Assembly: GCF_016629525.1 (NCBI RefSeq)
Contig: NZ_AP024269.1
Span: forward strand, 1,984,001-2,048,000
Reading direction: 5' to 3'
DNA: 64,000 nucleotides
DNA from: Kaistia sp. 32K
GTDB taxonomy: Bacteria; Pseudomonadota; Alphaproteobacteria; Rhizobiales; Kaistiaceae
Below, one piece after another: positions 19,656 to 29,816 of this stretch. The notes beneath the pieces were generated by a model. It searched no databases and was not told where the DNA came from. It saw only the letters and a list, made by a program, of their open reading frames with translations. Positions within the stretch are counted from its first letter, which is position 1; every line of letters begins with the position of its first letter. A program made the translations under genes and the position numbers.

Positions 19656-20432
19656 GTGCGCGCCTATGTGATCAATCTTGACCGGGCGCAGGCGCGCCTC
19701 GCGGCCTTCGACGCGCAGGCGAGGGGGATCGGCCTCTGCTATGAGCGGATCCGCGCGGTCGAGGCCTGTTCGATCGCCGAGGCGCCTGAGGGCATGCTGC
19801 CGACGGCGGTGGCCTGTTTCCACAGCCATCGGCTCGCCTGGCGCAAGATTGCCGAAAGCGGCGATGCCTGGGGAGCCGTCTTCGAGGACGACGTCCTGCT
19901 CTCGGCCTCGCTCGCGGGGCTTCTGGCGGAGCCGCGCTGGATCCCTCGCGACGCGTCCGTGATCAAGCTCGAAACCGTCAACACGCCGACCAAGATGGGC
20001 CGCCGCGGCCGGAAGATTGCCGGTTGCCTGGGGTTGCACGACCTGCTGAACTATCATTCCGGCGCCGGCGGCTACCTGATCCGCGCCGACGCGGCGAAGC
20101 TTTTTCTTGCCCTGAGCGAGACGATCGAGCGTCCGGTCGACGACGTGCTGTTCGATCTCGCTGTGGCGAAGGAGCGTGGGCTCCGGGTGCTCCAGATGGT
20201 GCCGGCCGTCTGCGTTCAGGACCGGGTGCTCGCCGAGATCGACGGGCGGGCGATCGTGCATGAGACCCAGATGCAGACGGTCTCCGCGCCGCTTGCTCGG
20301 GGTTGCCTGACGTTGCGGCAGAAGCTGGGCCGGGAGGCCTTGCGTCTTCCGCGCCAGCTTGGGAATGTGGTTCGCAACCTCAGACGTGGAATCGTTTTTC
20401 CCGTCAGAATAAGGGTCCCTTTCGAACGTTAG
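19656..20432 (+). CDS. Glycosyltransferase family 25 protein, copy 2
   Basis: The 258-residue protein begins VRAYVINLDRAQARL from a GTG start preceded by a GGGGGA sequence, and carries FEDDVLLSA as the acidic motif and GAGGYLIRADAAKLF. In the N-terminal domain HSHRLAWRKIAESGDAW parallels copies 1 and 3, but its middle (TPTKMGRRGRKIAG) is the most divergent of the three, so the acceptor or donor sugar may differ. The frame extends upstream by 24 residues with no ribosome binding site. It is likely a cytoplasmic enzyme working on lipopolysaccharide or another surface glycan. Confidence 0.85.
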   Translation: MRAYVINLDRAQARLAAFDAQARGIGLCYERIRAVEACSIAEAPEGMLPTAVACFHSHRLAWRKIAESGDAWGAVFEDDVLLSASLAGLLAEPRWIPRDASVIKLETVNTPTKMGRRGRKIAGCLGLHDLLNYHSGAGGYLIRADAAKLFLALSETIERPVDDVLFDLAVAKERGLRVLQMVPAVCVQDRVLAEIDGRAIVHETQMQTVSAPLARGCLTLRQKLGREALRLPRQLGNVVRNLRRGIVFPVRIRVPFER

Positions 20433-20471
20433 GCGAGGAACCACAAGGGGCCCAAATCGTTCTCATGCATG

Positions 20472-20525
20472 CCGGTTTCAGGGCGTAGCTTTCCAAACAG
20501 ATTCCGTGCGCCCGCCTGAAACCGG
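20472..20525. repeat. Inverted repeat upstream of glycosyltransferase copy 3
   Basis: CCGGTTTCAGG at 20472 is repeated in inverse as CCTGAAACCGG at 20515, an 11-base perfect match with a 32-base loop. It ends 20 bases ahead of the ATG and could be an operator, an attenuating hairpin, or a remnant of duplication. Confidence 0.6.
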
Positions 20526-20544
20526 TCTTCCTCTGGGAGGCTTG

Positions 20545-21321
20545 ATGCGGGCGCTTGTGATCAATCTGGACCGTTCGCCGGGGCGACTGATGGCGTTCCG
20601 CGAGCAGGCCGAACGGCTCGGCTTTTCCTTCGAGCGTCTCGCCGCCGTCGACGCGTCGACGATCACCACGACGCCGGGCCTTTTGACTTCAAGCGAGGTC
20701 GGCTGCTTCGAGAGCCATCGCCAGGCCTGGCTGAAGCTGGTGGAGAGCGGCGACCGCTGGCTCGCCGTCTTCGAGGACGACGTGCTGCTGGCGCCGGTGA
20801 TCCCGACGCTGCTGGCATCGGATGACTGGATCCCGTCCGGCACCGATGTCGTCAAGCTGGAGACCTTCAACAAGGCCATCTCGATCGAGCCGAAGAGTTA
20901 CCCGGCGCATGGCTACCGGCTGCATCGGCTGCGCTCGACCCATTGGGGATCGGCCGGATACATCATCTCACGGCGCTGGGCCGCCCGCCTTCTGAAGCTG
21001 ACCGAGAGCTACACCGTCCCGGTCGATTGGGCCCTGTTCGATTTCGAGACGGACGGGAGCTTCAAGGCGAAGGTGATGCAGATGGTGCCGGCGCCCTGCA
21101 TCCAGGAGCAATGGCTGGCGCATAACGAGGGACGGATCCCCGTGCACGATACGCTGATCACGCGGGTGCCGCCGCAGCGCCCGGTGCTCAGCCGGGCAGC
21201 CAAGTATCGCCGCGAGCTGCGCCGGATCGGTCGCCAGATCGTCGGAATCCCGCGAAAGATCCGCCGGAGGTTCGTTCCGCTGCAGCGGATGGTCGTGCCG
21301 TATGAGGAGATCCGAGGCTGA
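20545..21321 (+). CDS. Glycosyltransferase family 25 protein, copy 3
   Basis: The 258-residue protein begins MRALVINLDRSPGRL from an ATG with GGGAGG upstream, has FEDDVLLAPV as the acidic motif and STHWGSAGYIISRRWAARLL. It is closer to copy 1 than copy 2 is (compare FESHR.AW.LVDSG with FESHRQAWLKLVESG, and VVKLETFN with LVKLETFD). The unambiguous ATG and ribosome binding site here support the GTG starts chosen for the other two copies. Its role is presumably sugar transfer to lipopolysaccharide or a related envelope glycan. Confidence 0.88.
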   Translation: MRALVINLDRSPGRLMAFREQAERLGFSFERLAAVDASTITTTPGLLTSSEVGCFESHRQAWLKLVESGDRWLAVFEDDVLLAPVIPTLLASDDWIPSGTDVVKLETFNKAISIEPKSYPAHGYRLHRLRSTHWGSAGYIISRRWAARLLKLTESYTVPVDWALFDFETDGSFKAKVMQMVPAPCIQEQWLAHNEGRIPVHDTLITRVPPQRPVLSRAAKYRRELRRIGRQIVGIPRKIRRRFVPLQRMVVPYEEIRG

Positions 21322-21323
21322 TC

Positions 21324-21644
21324 TCAGTGCATCGGCACGACGCGGAAGATGCTCCAGCGCGAGGTGCCGGAAACGACATGCGGCTCCAGCTTCTTGCCCC
21401 AGGCGGCATGGGCCGGGTTCTTGCCGATGGTCTCGAAGAAGCGCTCCAGCTCGGCGAGGCTCTCCACCGTCAGATTGTTCTCGATGGTGGCTTCGAGCGC
21501 CCCGATCGATCCGGTGACGAAGGAGGAGCGGTCGAGATCCAGGCCGGAACTGGCGCCGATGTCGCGCTCCCATTCCTTCATCAGTTCCAGGACTTCCTGC
21601 TTGTGCCCGAAGCGGGCGTCGATCTGCCAGCGCGCGATGAACAT
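21324..21644 (-). CDS. Small dimeric alpha/beta-barrel-type protein of unknown function
   Basis: The 106-residue protein begins MFIARWQIDARFGHKQEVLELMKEW and has an internal ATIENNLTVESLAELERFFE region, a beta-alpha-beta pattern like the NIPSNAP/antibiotic-biosynthesis-monooxygenase barrels. GGGAGG precedes the start. Convergent with the glycosyltransferase copy 3 gene, with only two bases between the stops. A catalytic role cannot be named; the fold assignment is by pattern only. Confidence 0.7.
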   Translation of the reverse strand: MFIARWQIDARFGHKQEVLELMKEWERDIGASSGLDLDRSSFVTGSIGALEATIENNLTVESLAELERFFETIGKNPAHAAWGKKLEPHVVSGTSRWSIFRVVPMH

Positions 21645-21775
21645 GGCCGTCCTCCCAGGCTGCGAACCGCCGCGCGAGACGCCGCGGCGCGATGCAAGCG
21701 TAGCATGCAGGCGGGACGGCCGATCTTCACGTCTCTGTGGCGGCTACCGGGATGGGCGGTGACCGGAGCGGGCGG

Positions 21776-22699
21776 CTACCAGAACGGCTTGGTGGAGCGG
21801 AAGCGCCGCCACAGCTCGCCCAGTGCCTCGAGCTGCTCGCGCTTGTCGCGGGCCGACCAGCCGAGGACGGCGCCGACCGCCTGGTGCACGGCGGGCGAGG
21901 GCGTCTCCGCCGCGATCTGGTCGAGCAGGCGGCGGGTGGTCCTGAGGTCGTTCAGCGCGCCGAGCGCCGTCTGCAGGCTCTTCACATGGGCGCGATAGGC
22001 GTGGCGCTTGCGCCGCTTGGGCCAGACCGGCCCCAGGAAGTCGATCGTGTAGCCGAGGCGCTTGGCGTCGATGCGCACGCGGTGCCGCTCTTCGTCCGAA
22101 AGCTCGGTGATCCGCTTGCCATGGCGCTTCTGCCGGCGCTGCGCGCGCGACAGCTCGCGGGCGGCGCGCGGTTTCAGCTTGTCGGCCAGGCGTTTTGGCG
22201 CGGGGGCTCCTCCGGCCCGCCAGGGCGGTTGCGCCAGCAGCAGGGCCAGCCCGAGCAGCAGCTTCTGCGGCAGCGGGCCGTCGAGCCGGGCCAGCATCTG
22301 CCGGTAGCCCTCGTTGCGCGCGGCGTTGGCTTCCTCGATCAGGGCGGAAAGATTGGCGACCCCCGCCAGTTCGTCGGCGTGGCGCGGCAGCGTCTCGGTG
22401 ACGAGGACGTCCCAGTCGCGCGCCCGGCCGAGCGCCGCCGCGAGGTCGTGGGCGTCGCTCCGGAGCGCCTTGAAGACGTCGGCGCCGACCCATCGCCCGC
22501 ACAGGGCCAGCGCGGCGCGCAGCCGGCGCAGGGCGACCCGAAGCGCATGCACCTCGTCCGGCGCGGGCCGGTCGAGCGTCGCCCGCAAGGTCGCCACCAG
22601 CTCCGTCTGGCGCTCGGTCAATATCGCGACGATGGCGGTGTCGACCGATTGCGCGGCGGTCAAATCGGTGGGAGTGCCTGCGCGGCCTGATTTTGCCAT
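21776..22699 (-). CDS. CHAD domain-containing protein
   Basis: The 307-residue, strongly basic protein has the two conserved halves of the CHAD domain: VHALRVALRRLRAAL near residue 55 and HRVRIDAKRLGYTIDFL near residue 210. The histidines and basic residues of this all-helical domain bind polyphosphate in studied members. No CYTH triphosphatase domain is fused or adjacent, so this is a stand-alone CHAD protein, probably associated with polyphosphate granules. The ATG at 22699 has AGGA at the right distance; an alternative ATG ten codons upstream is possible. Confidence 0.85.
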   Translation of the reverse strand: MAKSGRAGTPTDLTAAQSVDTAIVAILTERQTELVATLRATLDRPAPDEVHALRVALRRLRAALALCGRWVGADVFKALRSDAHDLAAALGRARDWDVLVTETLPRHADELAGVANLSALIEEANAARNEGYRQMLARLDGPLPQKLLLGLALLLAQPPWRAGGAPAPKRLADKLKPRAARELSRAQRRQKRHGKRITELSDEERHRVRIDAKRLGYTIDFLGPVWPKRRKRHAYRAHVKSLQTALGALNDLRTTRRLLDQIAAETPSPAVHQAVGAVLGWSARDKREQLEALGELWRRFRSTKPFW

Positions 22700-22800
22700 G
22701 GGGGGTCCTGGTGGCGCCTGCTTGAGCATCTCGCTGTTCTAGATCCGCGCCGCGGAATTGGATACTGGCTTTCGCGAATCACGGTGAACGCGGGGCTTGG

Positions 22801-23460
22801 TCAGCCGCCGGTCGCGGTCGCCGCGCGGACGATCTCGGTGACGCCGTCGGCGACGAATTGCACGGCGAGCGCGGCGAGCAGGACGCCCAGAAGCCGCGTC
22901 AGCACGATGCGGCCGGTATTGCCGAGCATGCGGTCGAGCGGGCCGGCCAGCAGGAAGACGGCGAGGCAGGCGCCGACCAGCGCGCCGACGATGACGAGCA
23001 GGCCGATGACGCCCAGCGTGCTCGGCGCCGAGGCGGCGATCAGGATGGTGGCCGATATGGCGCCAGGCCCGGCGATCAGCGGAATGGCGAGGGGGAAGAT
23101 CGCCAGGTGATGGATGTCCGCGGGCTCGTGCACGCGTTCGTCCTCGATCGCCTTGGCGGCGTTGGCCATCTTGCGCTGGTCGCGCCGCTCGAACACCATC
23201 TCGAAGCCGATCCAGAACAGCATCAGCCCGCCGGCGATGCGGAAGGCCGGCAGCGAAATGCCGAGAAAGCCGAGCAGGCCCTCGCCGACCAGGGCGAAGG
23301 CGTAGAGGATGACGGCAGCCGTGAGCGTGGCGCGGATCGCCGTCTGCCGGCGCTGGTCGCGCGTCATGCCGCGCGTCAGCCCGACGAAGATCGGCGCCAG
23401 TCCGATCGGGTCGATGGTGACGAAGAGGGTGACCAGCGCGTTCAGAAGATAGTCGAGCAA
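22801..23460 (-). CDS. MarC family integral membrane protein, copy 1
   Basis: The 219-residue protein has six hydrophobic helices. LVTLFVTIDPIGLAPIFVGLT and IPLIAGPGAISATI are the two related MarC signature regions. The name comes from a gene next to the E. coli mar locus, but a role in antibiotic resistance was not upheld and the substrate is unknown. The likely start is TTG at 23460 with GGGGG upstream, matching where relatives begin; the longer frame adds a proline-rich tail of 32 residues. A second MarC gene lies at 32231-32866. Confidence 0.85.
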   Translation of the reverse strand: MLDYLLNALVTLFVTIDPIGLAPIFVGLTRGMTRDQRRQTAIRATLTAAVILYAFALVGEGLLGFLGISLPAFRIAGGLMLFWIGFEMVFERRDQRKMANAAKAIEDERVHEPADIHHLAIFPLAIPLIAGPGAISATILIAASAPSTLGVIGLLVIVGALVGACLAVFLLAGPLDRMLGNTGRIVLTRLLGVLLAALAVQFVADGVTEIVRAATATGG

Positions 23461-23610
23461 CGAGGCCCCCTGCGGCGGCGGGAATGGCCCCAATGGTGAC
23501 AGGCGACGCGCTGCTTCGCCAGTAGGAACGCCGCCGGCGGCGACCTCGTGCGGCAAATCGTCGGTCAGGGCATCAAAGTGCCGAGAATCCAGCGGTTTCG
23601 GCGGGATTCC

Positions 23611-23639
23611 TTGATGCTGCCACAGGCTGGCCCTATGAT
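23611..23639 (+). promoter_or_regulatory. Predicted sigma-70 type promoter of gyrA
   Basis: TTGATG (23611-23616) and TATGAT (23634-23639) are separated by exactly 17 bases, close to the consensus. Transcription would start near 23646, leaving a leader of about 27 bases before the gyrA start codon. Confidence 0.75.
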
Positions 23640-23672
23640 GTTCCCAACCGAAACTGATTCCGGAAAAAATAC

Positions 23673-26432
23673 TTGTCCGATATCAACGAGCCGCCTCGCC
23701 CCGACGAACCTGGCGACGGCCGCCCTTCCGACTTCGAAACGATCTCCATCACCGATGAGATGAAGCGGAGCTATCTCGATTACGCGATGAGCGTGATCGT
23801 GAGCCGTGCGCTTCCGGACGCGCGCGACGGCCTCAAGCCGGTACACCGCCGCATCCTCTATTCGATGAACGAGAACGGCTACGACTGGAACAAGCCGTAT
23901 CGCAAGTCGGCCCGTGTCGTCGGTGACGTGATCGGTAAGTACCATCCGCATGGCGACGCTTCGATCTACTTCGCGCTGGTTCGCATGGCGCAGGATTTCT
24001 CCATGCGCGTCATGCTGGCGGACGGCCAGGGCAACTTCGGTTCGGTCGACGGCGACAGCCCGGCCGCCATGCGCTACACCGAAGTGCGCCTTGCCAAGCC
24101 GGCGCATGCGCTGCTCGACGACATCGACAAGGACACCGTCGACTTCCAGGACAACTACGACGGTTCGGAACGCGAACCCGTCGTCCTGCCGGCGCGCTTC
24201 CCGAACCTGCTGGTCAACGGCGCCGGCGGCATCGCCGTCGGCATGGCGACCAACATCCCGTCGCACAATCTCGGCGAAGTCATCGACGGCTGCATCGCCT
24301 ATCTGGAAAATCCGGGCATCAGCATCGACGAGCTGATGGACATCATCCCGGGGCCGGACTTCCCGACCGCCGGTCTGATCATCGGCCGCGCCGGCATCCG
24401 CGCCGCCTATCACGAGGGCCGCGGCTCCGTGCTGATGCGCGGCCGCGTCACCGTCGAAACCGTTCGCAAGGAGCGCGAGGCTCTCGTCATCCACGAGATC
24501 CCGTACCAGGTGAACAAGGCGACGATGATCGAGAAGATCGCCGAGCTCGTCCGCGACAAGCGGATCGAGGGCATCTCCGACATCCGCGACGAGTCCGATC
24601 GCCTCGGCATGCGCGTCGTCATCGAGCTGAAGCGCGATGCCGTCGCCGATGTCGTGCTGAACCAGGTCTACCGCTACTCGCCGCTGCAGACCTCCTTCGG
24701 CGTCAACATGGTGGCGCTGACGGGCGGCAAGCCGCAGCTGATGAACCTGAAGGACCTGATCCAGGCCTTCGTCAACTTCCGCGAGGAAGTGGTCGCGCGG
24801 CGCACGCGCTTCCTGCTCGCCAAGGCGCGCGACCGCGCCCACGTCTTGGTTGGTCTCGGCATCGCTGTCGCCAACATCGACGAGGTCATACAGCTGATCC
24901 GCACCGCGCCCGATCCGTCGACGGCGCGCGAGCGCCTGATGGAGCGGCATTGGCCGGCGGTCGACATCGCGCCGCTGATCGCGCTGATCGACGATCCGCG
25001 CCACAAGCTGGCCGAGGACAACACCTACCGGCTGTCGGAAGTGCAGGCCCGCGCGATCCTCGATCTCCGCCTGCAGCGCCTGACCGCTCTCGGACGCGAC
25101 GAAGTCGCCGACGAACTGAACAAGCTCGGCCTCGAGATCACCGACTACCTCGACATCCTGCGCTCGCGCGCCCGCATCATCGGCATCGTTCGGGACGAGC
25201 TGATCGCCGTCCGCGACGAGTTCGCCACGCCGCGCAAGACCGAGATCCTGGATGGCGGCGTCGACTTCGAGGATGAGGATCTCATCCAGCGCGAAGACAT
25301 GGTCGTCACCGTCAGCCACGAGGGCTACATCAAGCGCGTGCCGCTGGTGACCTACCGGGCCCAGCATCGCGGCGGCAAGGGCCGCTCCGGCATGGCGACC
25401 AAGGACGAGGATTTCGTCACCCGCCTGTTCGTGACCAACACGCATACGCCGGTGGTGTTCTTCTCGTCGCGCGGCATCGCCTACAAGATGAAGGTCTGGC
25501 GCCTGCCGCTGGCCGCTCCGCAGGCGCGCGGAAAGTTCCTGAACAACCTGCTGCCCCTCCAGGACGGCGAGCGGATCACCTCGATCCTGCTGCTGCCCGA
25601 GGACGAGGAGAGCTGGGCGACGCTCGACGTCATGTTCGCGACGACGCGCGGCACGGTTCGCCGCAACAAGCTGTCCGACTTCGTCCAGGTGAACCGCAAT
25701 GGCAAGATTGCCATGAAGTTCGACGACGAGGACGACGCGATCGTCGACGTGCAGCTCTGCTCCGAGCATGACGACGTCCTGCTGACGACGGCGGACGGCC
25801 AGTGCATCCGCTTCGCCGTTACCGACGTCCGCGTCTTCAAGGGACGCGATTCGACCGGCGTGCGCGGCATCTCGCTCGCCGAGGGCGATCGCATCATCTC
25901 GATGGCGATCCTGCATCACTTCGACGCCTCGGGCGACGAGCGTTCGGCCTATCTGAAGATGAGCCGCGCCGTGCGCGGCGAGGTCGAGGATGCGACGGTC
26001 ATCGAGCACGACGCCGACGAAACGCCCGGCAACGACACGCTGCCGCAGCCGCGCTACGCCGAGATGAGCGCCGCCGAGCAGTTCGTTCTCACGATTTCCG
26101 AGAACGGCTACGGCAAGCGGACCTCGTCCTTCGAGTACCGCATCACCGGACGCGGCGGTAAGGGCATCGTCGCGATGGCGGTGAACGAGCGGAACGGCAA
26201 GCTGATCGCTTCCTTCCCCGTCGACGACAGCGACCAGATCATGCTGGTGACGGATGGCGGCCAGATGATCCGCATGCCGGTGGGCGGCGACAAGCCGATC
26301 CGCATCGTCGGCCGCGGCTCGCAGGGCGTGATCGTGTTCAACACGCATGACAGCGAGAAGGTCGTCTCGGTCGACCGCCTGACGGACGCCGAGGAAGACG
26401 AGGCTGGGGACGAGACGCCGCCGACGGCCTGA
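23673..26432 (+). CDS. gyrA: DNA gyrase subunit A
   Basis: The 919-residue protein is the breakage-reunion subunit of gyrase, which introduces negative supercoils with GyrB. The winged-helix/tower region includes [20 protein letters not shown], and the catalytic tyrosine is Y135 in [10 protein letters not shown]. The C-terminal half holds the DNA-wrapping beta-pinwheel blades, including the GyrA box-like QAPRGKF-type loop (here QARGKFLNN). The quinolone-resistance region has Ala96 and Phe100 at the positions of E. coli Ser83 and Asp87. The start is a TTG with GGAA upstream, and the preceding promoter fits this start. A terminator follows at 26493. Confidence 0.97.
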   Translation: MSDINEPPRPDEPGDGRPSDFETISITDEMKRSYLDYAMSVIVSRALPDARDGLKPVHRRILYSMNENGYDWNKPYRKSARVVGDVIGKYHPHGDASIYFALVRMAQDFSMRVMLADGQGNFGSVDGDSPAAMRYTEVRLAKPAHALLDDIDKDTVDFQDNYDGSEREPVVLPARFPNLLVNGAGGIAVGMATNIPSHNLGEVIDGCIAYLENPGISIDELMDIIPGPDFPTAGLIIGRAGIRAAYHEGRGSVLMRGRVTVETVRKEREALVIHEIPYQVNKATMIEKIAELVRDKRIEGISDIRDESDRLGMRVVIELKRDAVADVVLNQVYRYSPLQTSFGVNMVALTGGKPQLMNLKDLIQAFVNFREEVVARRTRFLLAKARDRAHVLVGLGIAVANIDEVIQLIRTAPDPSTARERLMERHWPAVDIAPLIALIDDPRHKLAEDNTYRLSEVQARAILDLRLQRLTALGRDEVADELNKLGLEITDYLDILRSRARIIGIVRDELIAVRDEFATPRKTEILDGGVDFEDEDLIQREDMVVTVSHEGYIKRVPLVTYRAQHRGGKGRSGMATKDEDFVTRLFVTNTHTPVVFFSSRGIAYKMKVWRLPLAAPQARGKFLNNLLPLQDGERITSILLLPEDEESWATLDVMFATTRGTVRRNKLSDFVQVNRNGKIAMKFDDEDDAIVDVQLCSEHDDVLLTTADGQCIRFAVTDVRVFKGRDSTGVRGISLAEGDRIISMAILHHFDASGDERSAYLKMSRAVRGEVEDATVIEHDADETPGNDTLPQPRYAEMSAAEQFVLTISENGYGKRTSSFEYRITGRGGKGIVAMAVNERNGKLIASFPVDDSDQIMLVTDGGQMIRMPVGGDKPIRIVGRGSQGVIVFNTHDSEKVVSVDRLTDAEEDEAGDETPPTA

Positions 26433-26439
26433 GGCAAGT

Positions 26440-26477
26440 CCCTCACCCCAACCCTCTCCCGCAGGCGGGCGAGGGGA
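26440..26477. repeat. CTCTCCC-type palindromic unit after gyrA
   Basis: CCCTCACCCCAACCCTCTCCC followed by a degenerate GGCGAGGGG arm; it matches the first unit of the pair at 11376. Confidence 0.6.
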
Positions 26478-26492
26478 AATCCGAAAATGAAG

Positions 26493-26523
26493 ACGCCGGC
26501 CTCGGGGTAAAGGCCGGCGTTTT
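26493..26523 (+). terminator. Intrinsic terminator of gyrA
   Basis: ACGCCGGCCT pairs with AGGCCGGCGT over ten bases around an eight-base loop, followed by TTTT. It lies 60 bases after the gyrA stop and between convergent genes. Confidence 0.9.
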
Positions 26524-26568
26524 CGTGAGGTCAGAGATGAACGGTAGTTCCTGGGGGAGGGGAAACCC

Positions 26569-26796
26569 TCAGTTCGCGCCGGGGACCGGCACGCGGGTGA
26601 TGACGGAGACGCCTTCCTGACGGTCCACGACCGTGATCATGCGCGCTTCGGGAAGCGGCGTCGCGATCGACAGGCGGTCTGCCTTCTTGGCTGCCGGCAC
26701 ATCCCGGTCGGAATAGACGGCGGCGCTGGCAAATCCGACGGCGATCGTCGCTGCGGCGCACGTCGCGAGGATGGTGGTGTGGAACCACGTCGTCAT
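26569..26796 (-). CDS. Small membrane or exported protein of unknown function
   Basis: The 75-residue protein has an N-terminal hydrophobic stretch (TTILATCAAATIAVGFASAAV), either a signal peptide or a membrane anchor. A short basic/acidic C-terminal segment RMITVVDRQEGVSVITRVPV follows. GGGAG lies ahead of the ATG at 26796; an ATG 24 codons further upstream would put a cysteine-rich tail before the hydrophobic helix and was rejected. It is convergent with gyrA. I recognise no family. Confidence 0.65.
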   Translation of the reverse strand: MTTWFHTTILATCAAATIAVGFASAAVYSDRDVPAAKKADRLSIATPLPEARMITVVDRQEGVSVITRVPVPGAN

Positions 26797-27000
26797 GGAT
26801 CGGCTCCCTCTGTCTTGTTGCGCCGGAACTTGAACGCAACATGCTCTTCTGCCTATGAACGGCATCACAAGCCGCTGTTCATTGACTGTTCATCTGGGGA
26901 GGCAATGCGGGCTTGGGAAGTTGGTTCCTTGATGTTGCTGGCTTACGCTTCGTAAAGCCTGCGTGAGAATCCGAGATCGATCCGGGAGCGAGTTGTGATC

Positions 27001-27495
27001 ATGGCGCGCATCGCCTTCTATCCGGGGTCGTTTGACCCGCCGACCCACGGCCATCGCGACATGCTGCAGGCGGCGCTCCGGGTCGCCGACAGGTTGGTCG
27101 TGGCGATCGGCGTGCACCCAGGCAAAGCGCCGCTTTTCTCCTTCGAGGAGCGGGTCGCGCTGATCCGGGAAATGGTCGCCGAGATCGACGGCAGCGAGGG
27201 TCGCGTCGACGTGATCGCCTTCGACGGGCTGACCGTCGACGCGGCGCGCGAATGTGGCGCCTCCGTGATCATCCGTGGACTTCGCGACGGCACCGATCTC
27301 GACTATGAGATGCAGCTCGCCGGCATGAACGGCACCATGGCGCCGGAGATTCTGACGGTTTTCCTGCCGGCGACGCCGGCGACACGTCATATCACCGCGA
27401 CACTGGTGCGCCAGATTGCCAAGATGGGTGGCGATGCGTCAGCCTTCGTTCCCGCAGGGGTTGCCCGAAAGCTGACACAAAAATTCAGTTCCTGA
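27001..27495 (+). CDS. coaD: Phosphopantetheine adenylyltransferase
   Basis: The 164-residue enzyme transfers AMP from ATP to 4'-phosphopantetheine in the penultimate step of coenzyme A synthesis. [16 protein letters not shown] contains the T/HxGH nucleotide-transferase motif, and [15 protein letters not shown] matches the second conserved ISST/S-like region. [15 protein letters not shown] is also characteristic. GGGAGCGAG lies ten bases ahead of the ATG at 27001; a GTG two codons upstream would be too near it. It is followed after 42 bases by the exported cyclophilin gene. Confidence 0.95.
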   Translation: MARIAFYPGSFDPPTHGHRDMLQAALRVADRLVVAIGVHPGKAPLFSFEERVALIREMVAEIDGSEGRVDVIAFDGLTVDAARECGASVIIRGLRDGTDLDYEMQLAGMNGTMAPEILTVFLPATPATRHITATLVRQIAKMGGDASAFVPAGVARKLTQKFSS

Positions 27496-27537
27496 GGCCG
27501 CCGCGACAGGCGGCCCCGTTCCAGACCGGAGATCCTC

Positions 27538-28086
<549 letters not shown>

Positions 28087-28175
28087 GCGTCGACGCCCAT
28101 CCAGGCCGCCGACTCGAAAGCAAGTCGGCTCTTGCCGCGCCACCTTCCGGCGCGGCCCTTCAGAAGGAGACTACC

Positions 28176-28649
<474 letters not shown>

Positions 28650-28700
28650 TCGGCCTCTGGAATTCGCGGCCGGGACGTCCGGCCGCCACGCTTTTCTGCA

Positions 28701-28726
28701 CGCCCCGGTGTTTCGCCGGGGCGTTT
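28701..28726 (+). terminator. Intrinsic terminator after the cyclophilin genes
   Basis: CGCCCCGG pairs with CCGGGGCG around a seven-base loop (28701-28723), followed by TTT. It lies about 50 bases after the ppiB stop. Confidence 0.8.
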
Positions 28727-28834
28727 CCTGTTTGGGATCGGGAAGCGACGCCGCACGTCTTCCCGCCGGATGGTGCGGCGCTGCCGTCTGGCCGATCGAA
28801 ACACCGCGCCATACGCTTTCACGGGAAGATGGAT

Positions 28835-29746
28835 ATGCTCGGCGTCTCGGTGGCGGGCTTTCCGCGTGCGAGGATCGATCCGCCCACGCTCATCGGCGTC
28901 AGCGCCGTGCTGATGTGGAGCGCGACCGTCGGTCTCTACCGCAATATTTCGGAGACCTTCGGCGCCGTCGGCGGCTCCGCCTTGATCTTCACCTTTAGCG
29001 GCATCGTCGCGACGCTCTATGGCGGCCGCGCCGCCTTTCGCGGCCATTCGCCCCGCTACCTCCTGCTCGGCGGCGCGATGTTCGTCACCTACGAGATCGC
29101 GCTGGCGCTGGCGATCGGCTTCGCCCAGGACCGGACCCAGACGATTGAAGTGGGCATGGTCAATTATCTCTGGCCCTGCTTCACCATCGCCTTCGCCGTC
29201 TGGGTCGGCGAGGCGAGGGGAGATTTCCGGATCGTGCCGGGCGTGATCCTCTGCCTCGCCGGCGTCGTCCTCGCCTCCTCGGGCGGCGGCGCCGTCTCGC
29301 TGCATGCGATGATCGGCAACGTTTCCGGCAATCCGGCGCCGTATCTGATGGCGTTCGCCGCCGCCGTCACCTGGCCGCTCTACACCATCTTCACCCGCCG
29401 CATGTCGGGCGGGCGAAGCGCCGTGCCGCCCTTGCTGCTGCTGACGGCGGCGCTGCTCTGGATCTACTATTTCGCGAGCGACCAGCCGCCGCTGCATTTC
29501 GACCTGCGCGGCCTCTCCATGGCGCTGCTGTTCGGCGTGCTCACCACGCTCGCCTATTCCGCCTGGACCTATGGCGTTACCCACGGCAACCTGACGCTGC
29601 TCGCCACCGCCTCCTATTTCACGCCGCTGCTCTCGGTCATGCTCTCCAGCTTCCTGCTCAACATGCTGCCGGGCCTGAATTTCTGGGGCGGGGCGGTGCT
29701 CGTCACGGGCGGCTCGCTCGTCTGCTGGCGCGCGTCGCGGCGTTGA
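28835..29746 (+). CDS. DMT superfamily transporter (EamA family, YddG-like)
   Basis: The 303-residue inner-membrane protein has about ten hydrophobic helices in two EamA halves. VNYLWPCFTIAFAVW and YSAWTYGVTHGN recall YddG, an exporter of aromatic amino acids and other small molecules. A GGGAAG sequence touches the ATG at 28829, which is too close, so the ATG at 28835 is preferred. It is followed by queA after 70 bases but the two are unrelated in function. Confidence 0.83.
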   Translation: MLGVSVAGFPRARIDPPTLIGVSAVLMWSATVGLYRNISETFGAVGGSALIFTFSGIVATLYGGRAAFRGHSPRYLLLGGAMFVTYEIALALAIGFAQDRTQTIEVGMVNYLWPCFTIAFAVWVGEARGDFRIVPGVILCLAGVVLASSGGGAVSLHAMIGNVSGNPAPYLMAFAAAVTWPLYTIFTRRMSGGRSAVPPLLLLTAALLWIYYFASDQPPLHFDLRGLSMALLFGVLTTLAYSAWTYGVTHGNLTLLATASYFTPLLSVMLSSFLLNMLPGLNFWGGAVLVTGGSLVCWRASRR

Positions 29747-29816
29747 GCCGCCGTGTCTGCGGTTGAGATCGGAGCCTGCGACCGTTAGGAAGGGCGCGCA
29801 CAGACGGAACGAGTGA

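Noticed and set aside
23565..26348. A 927-codon open frame antisense to gyrA
   Set aside because: Its product is a low-complexity string of D, H, R and A residues with no family similarity. It comes from strong third-position GC bias opposite a conserved gene.
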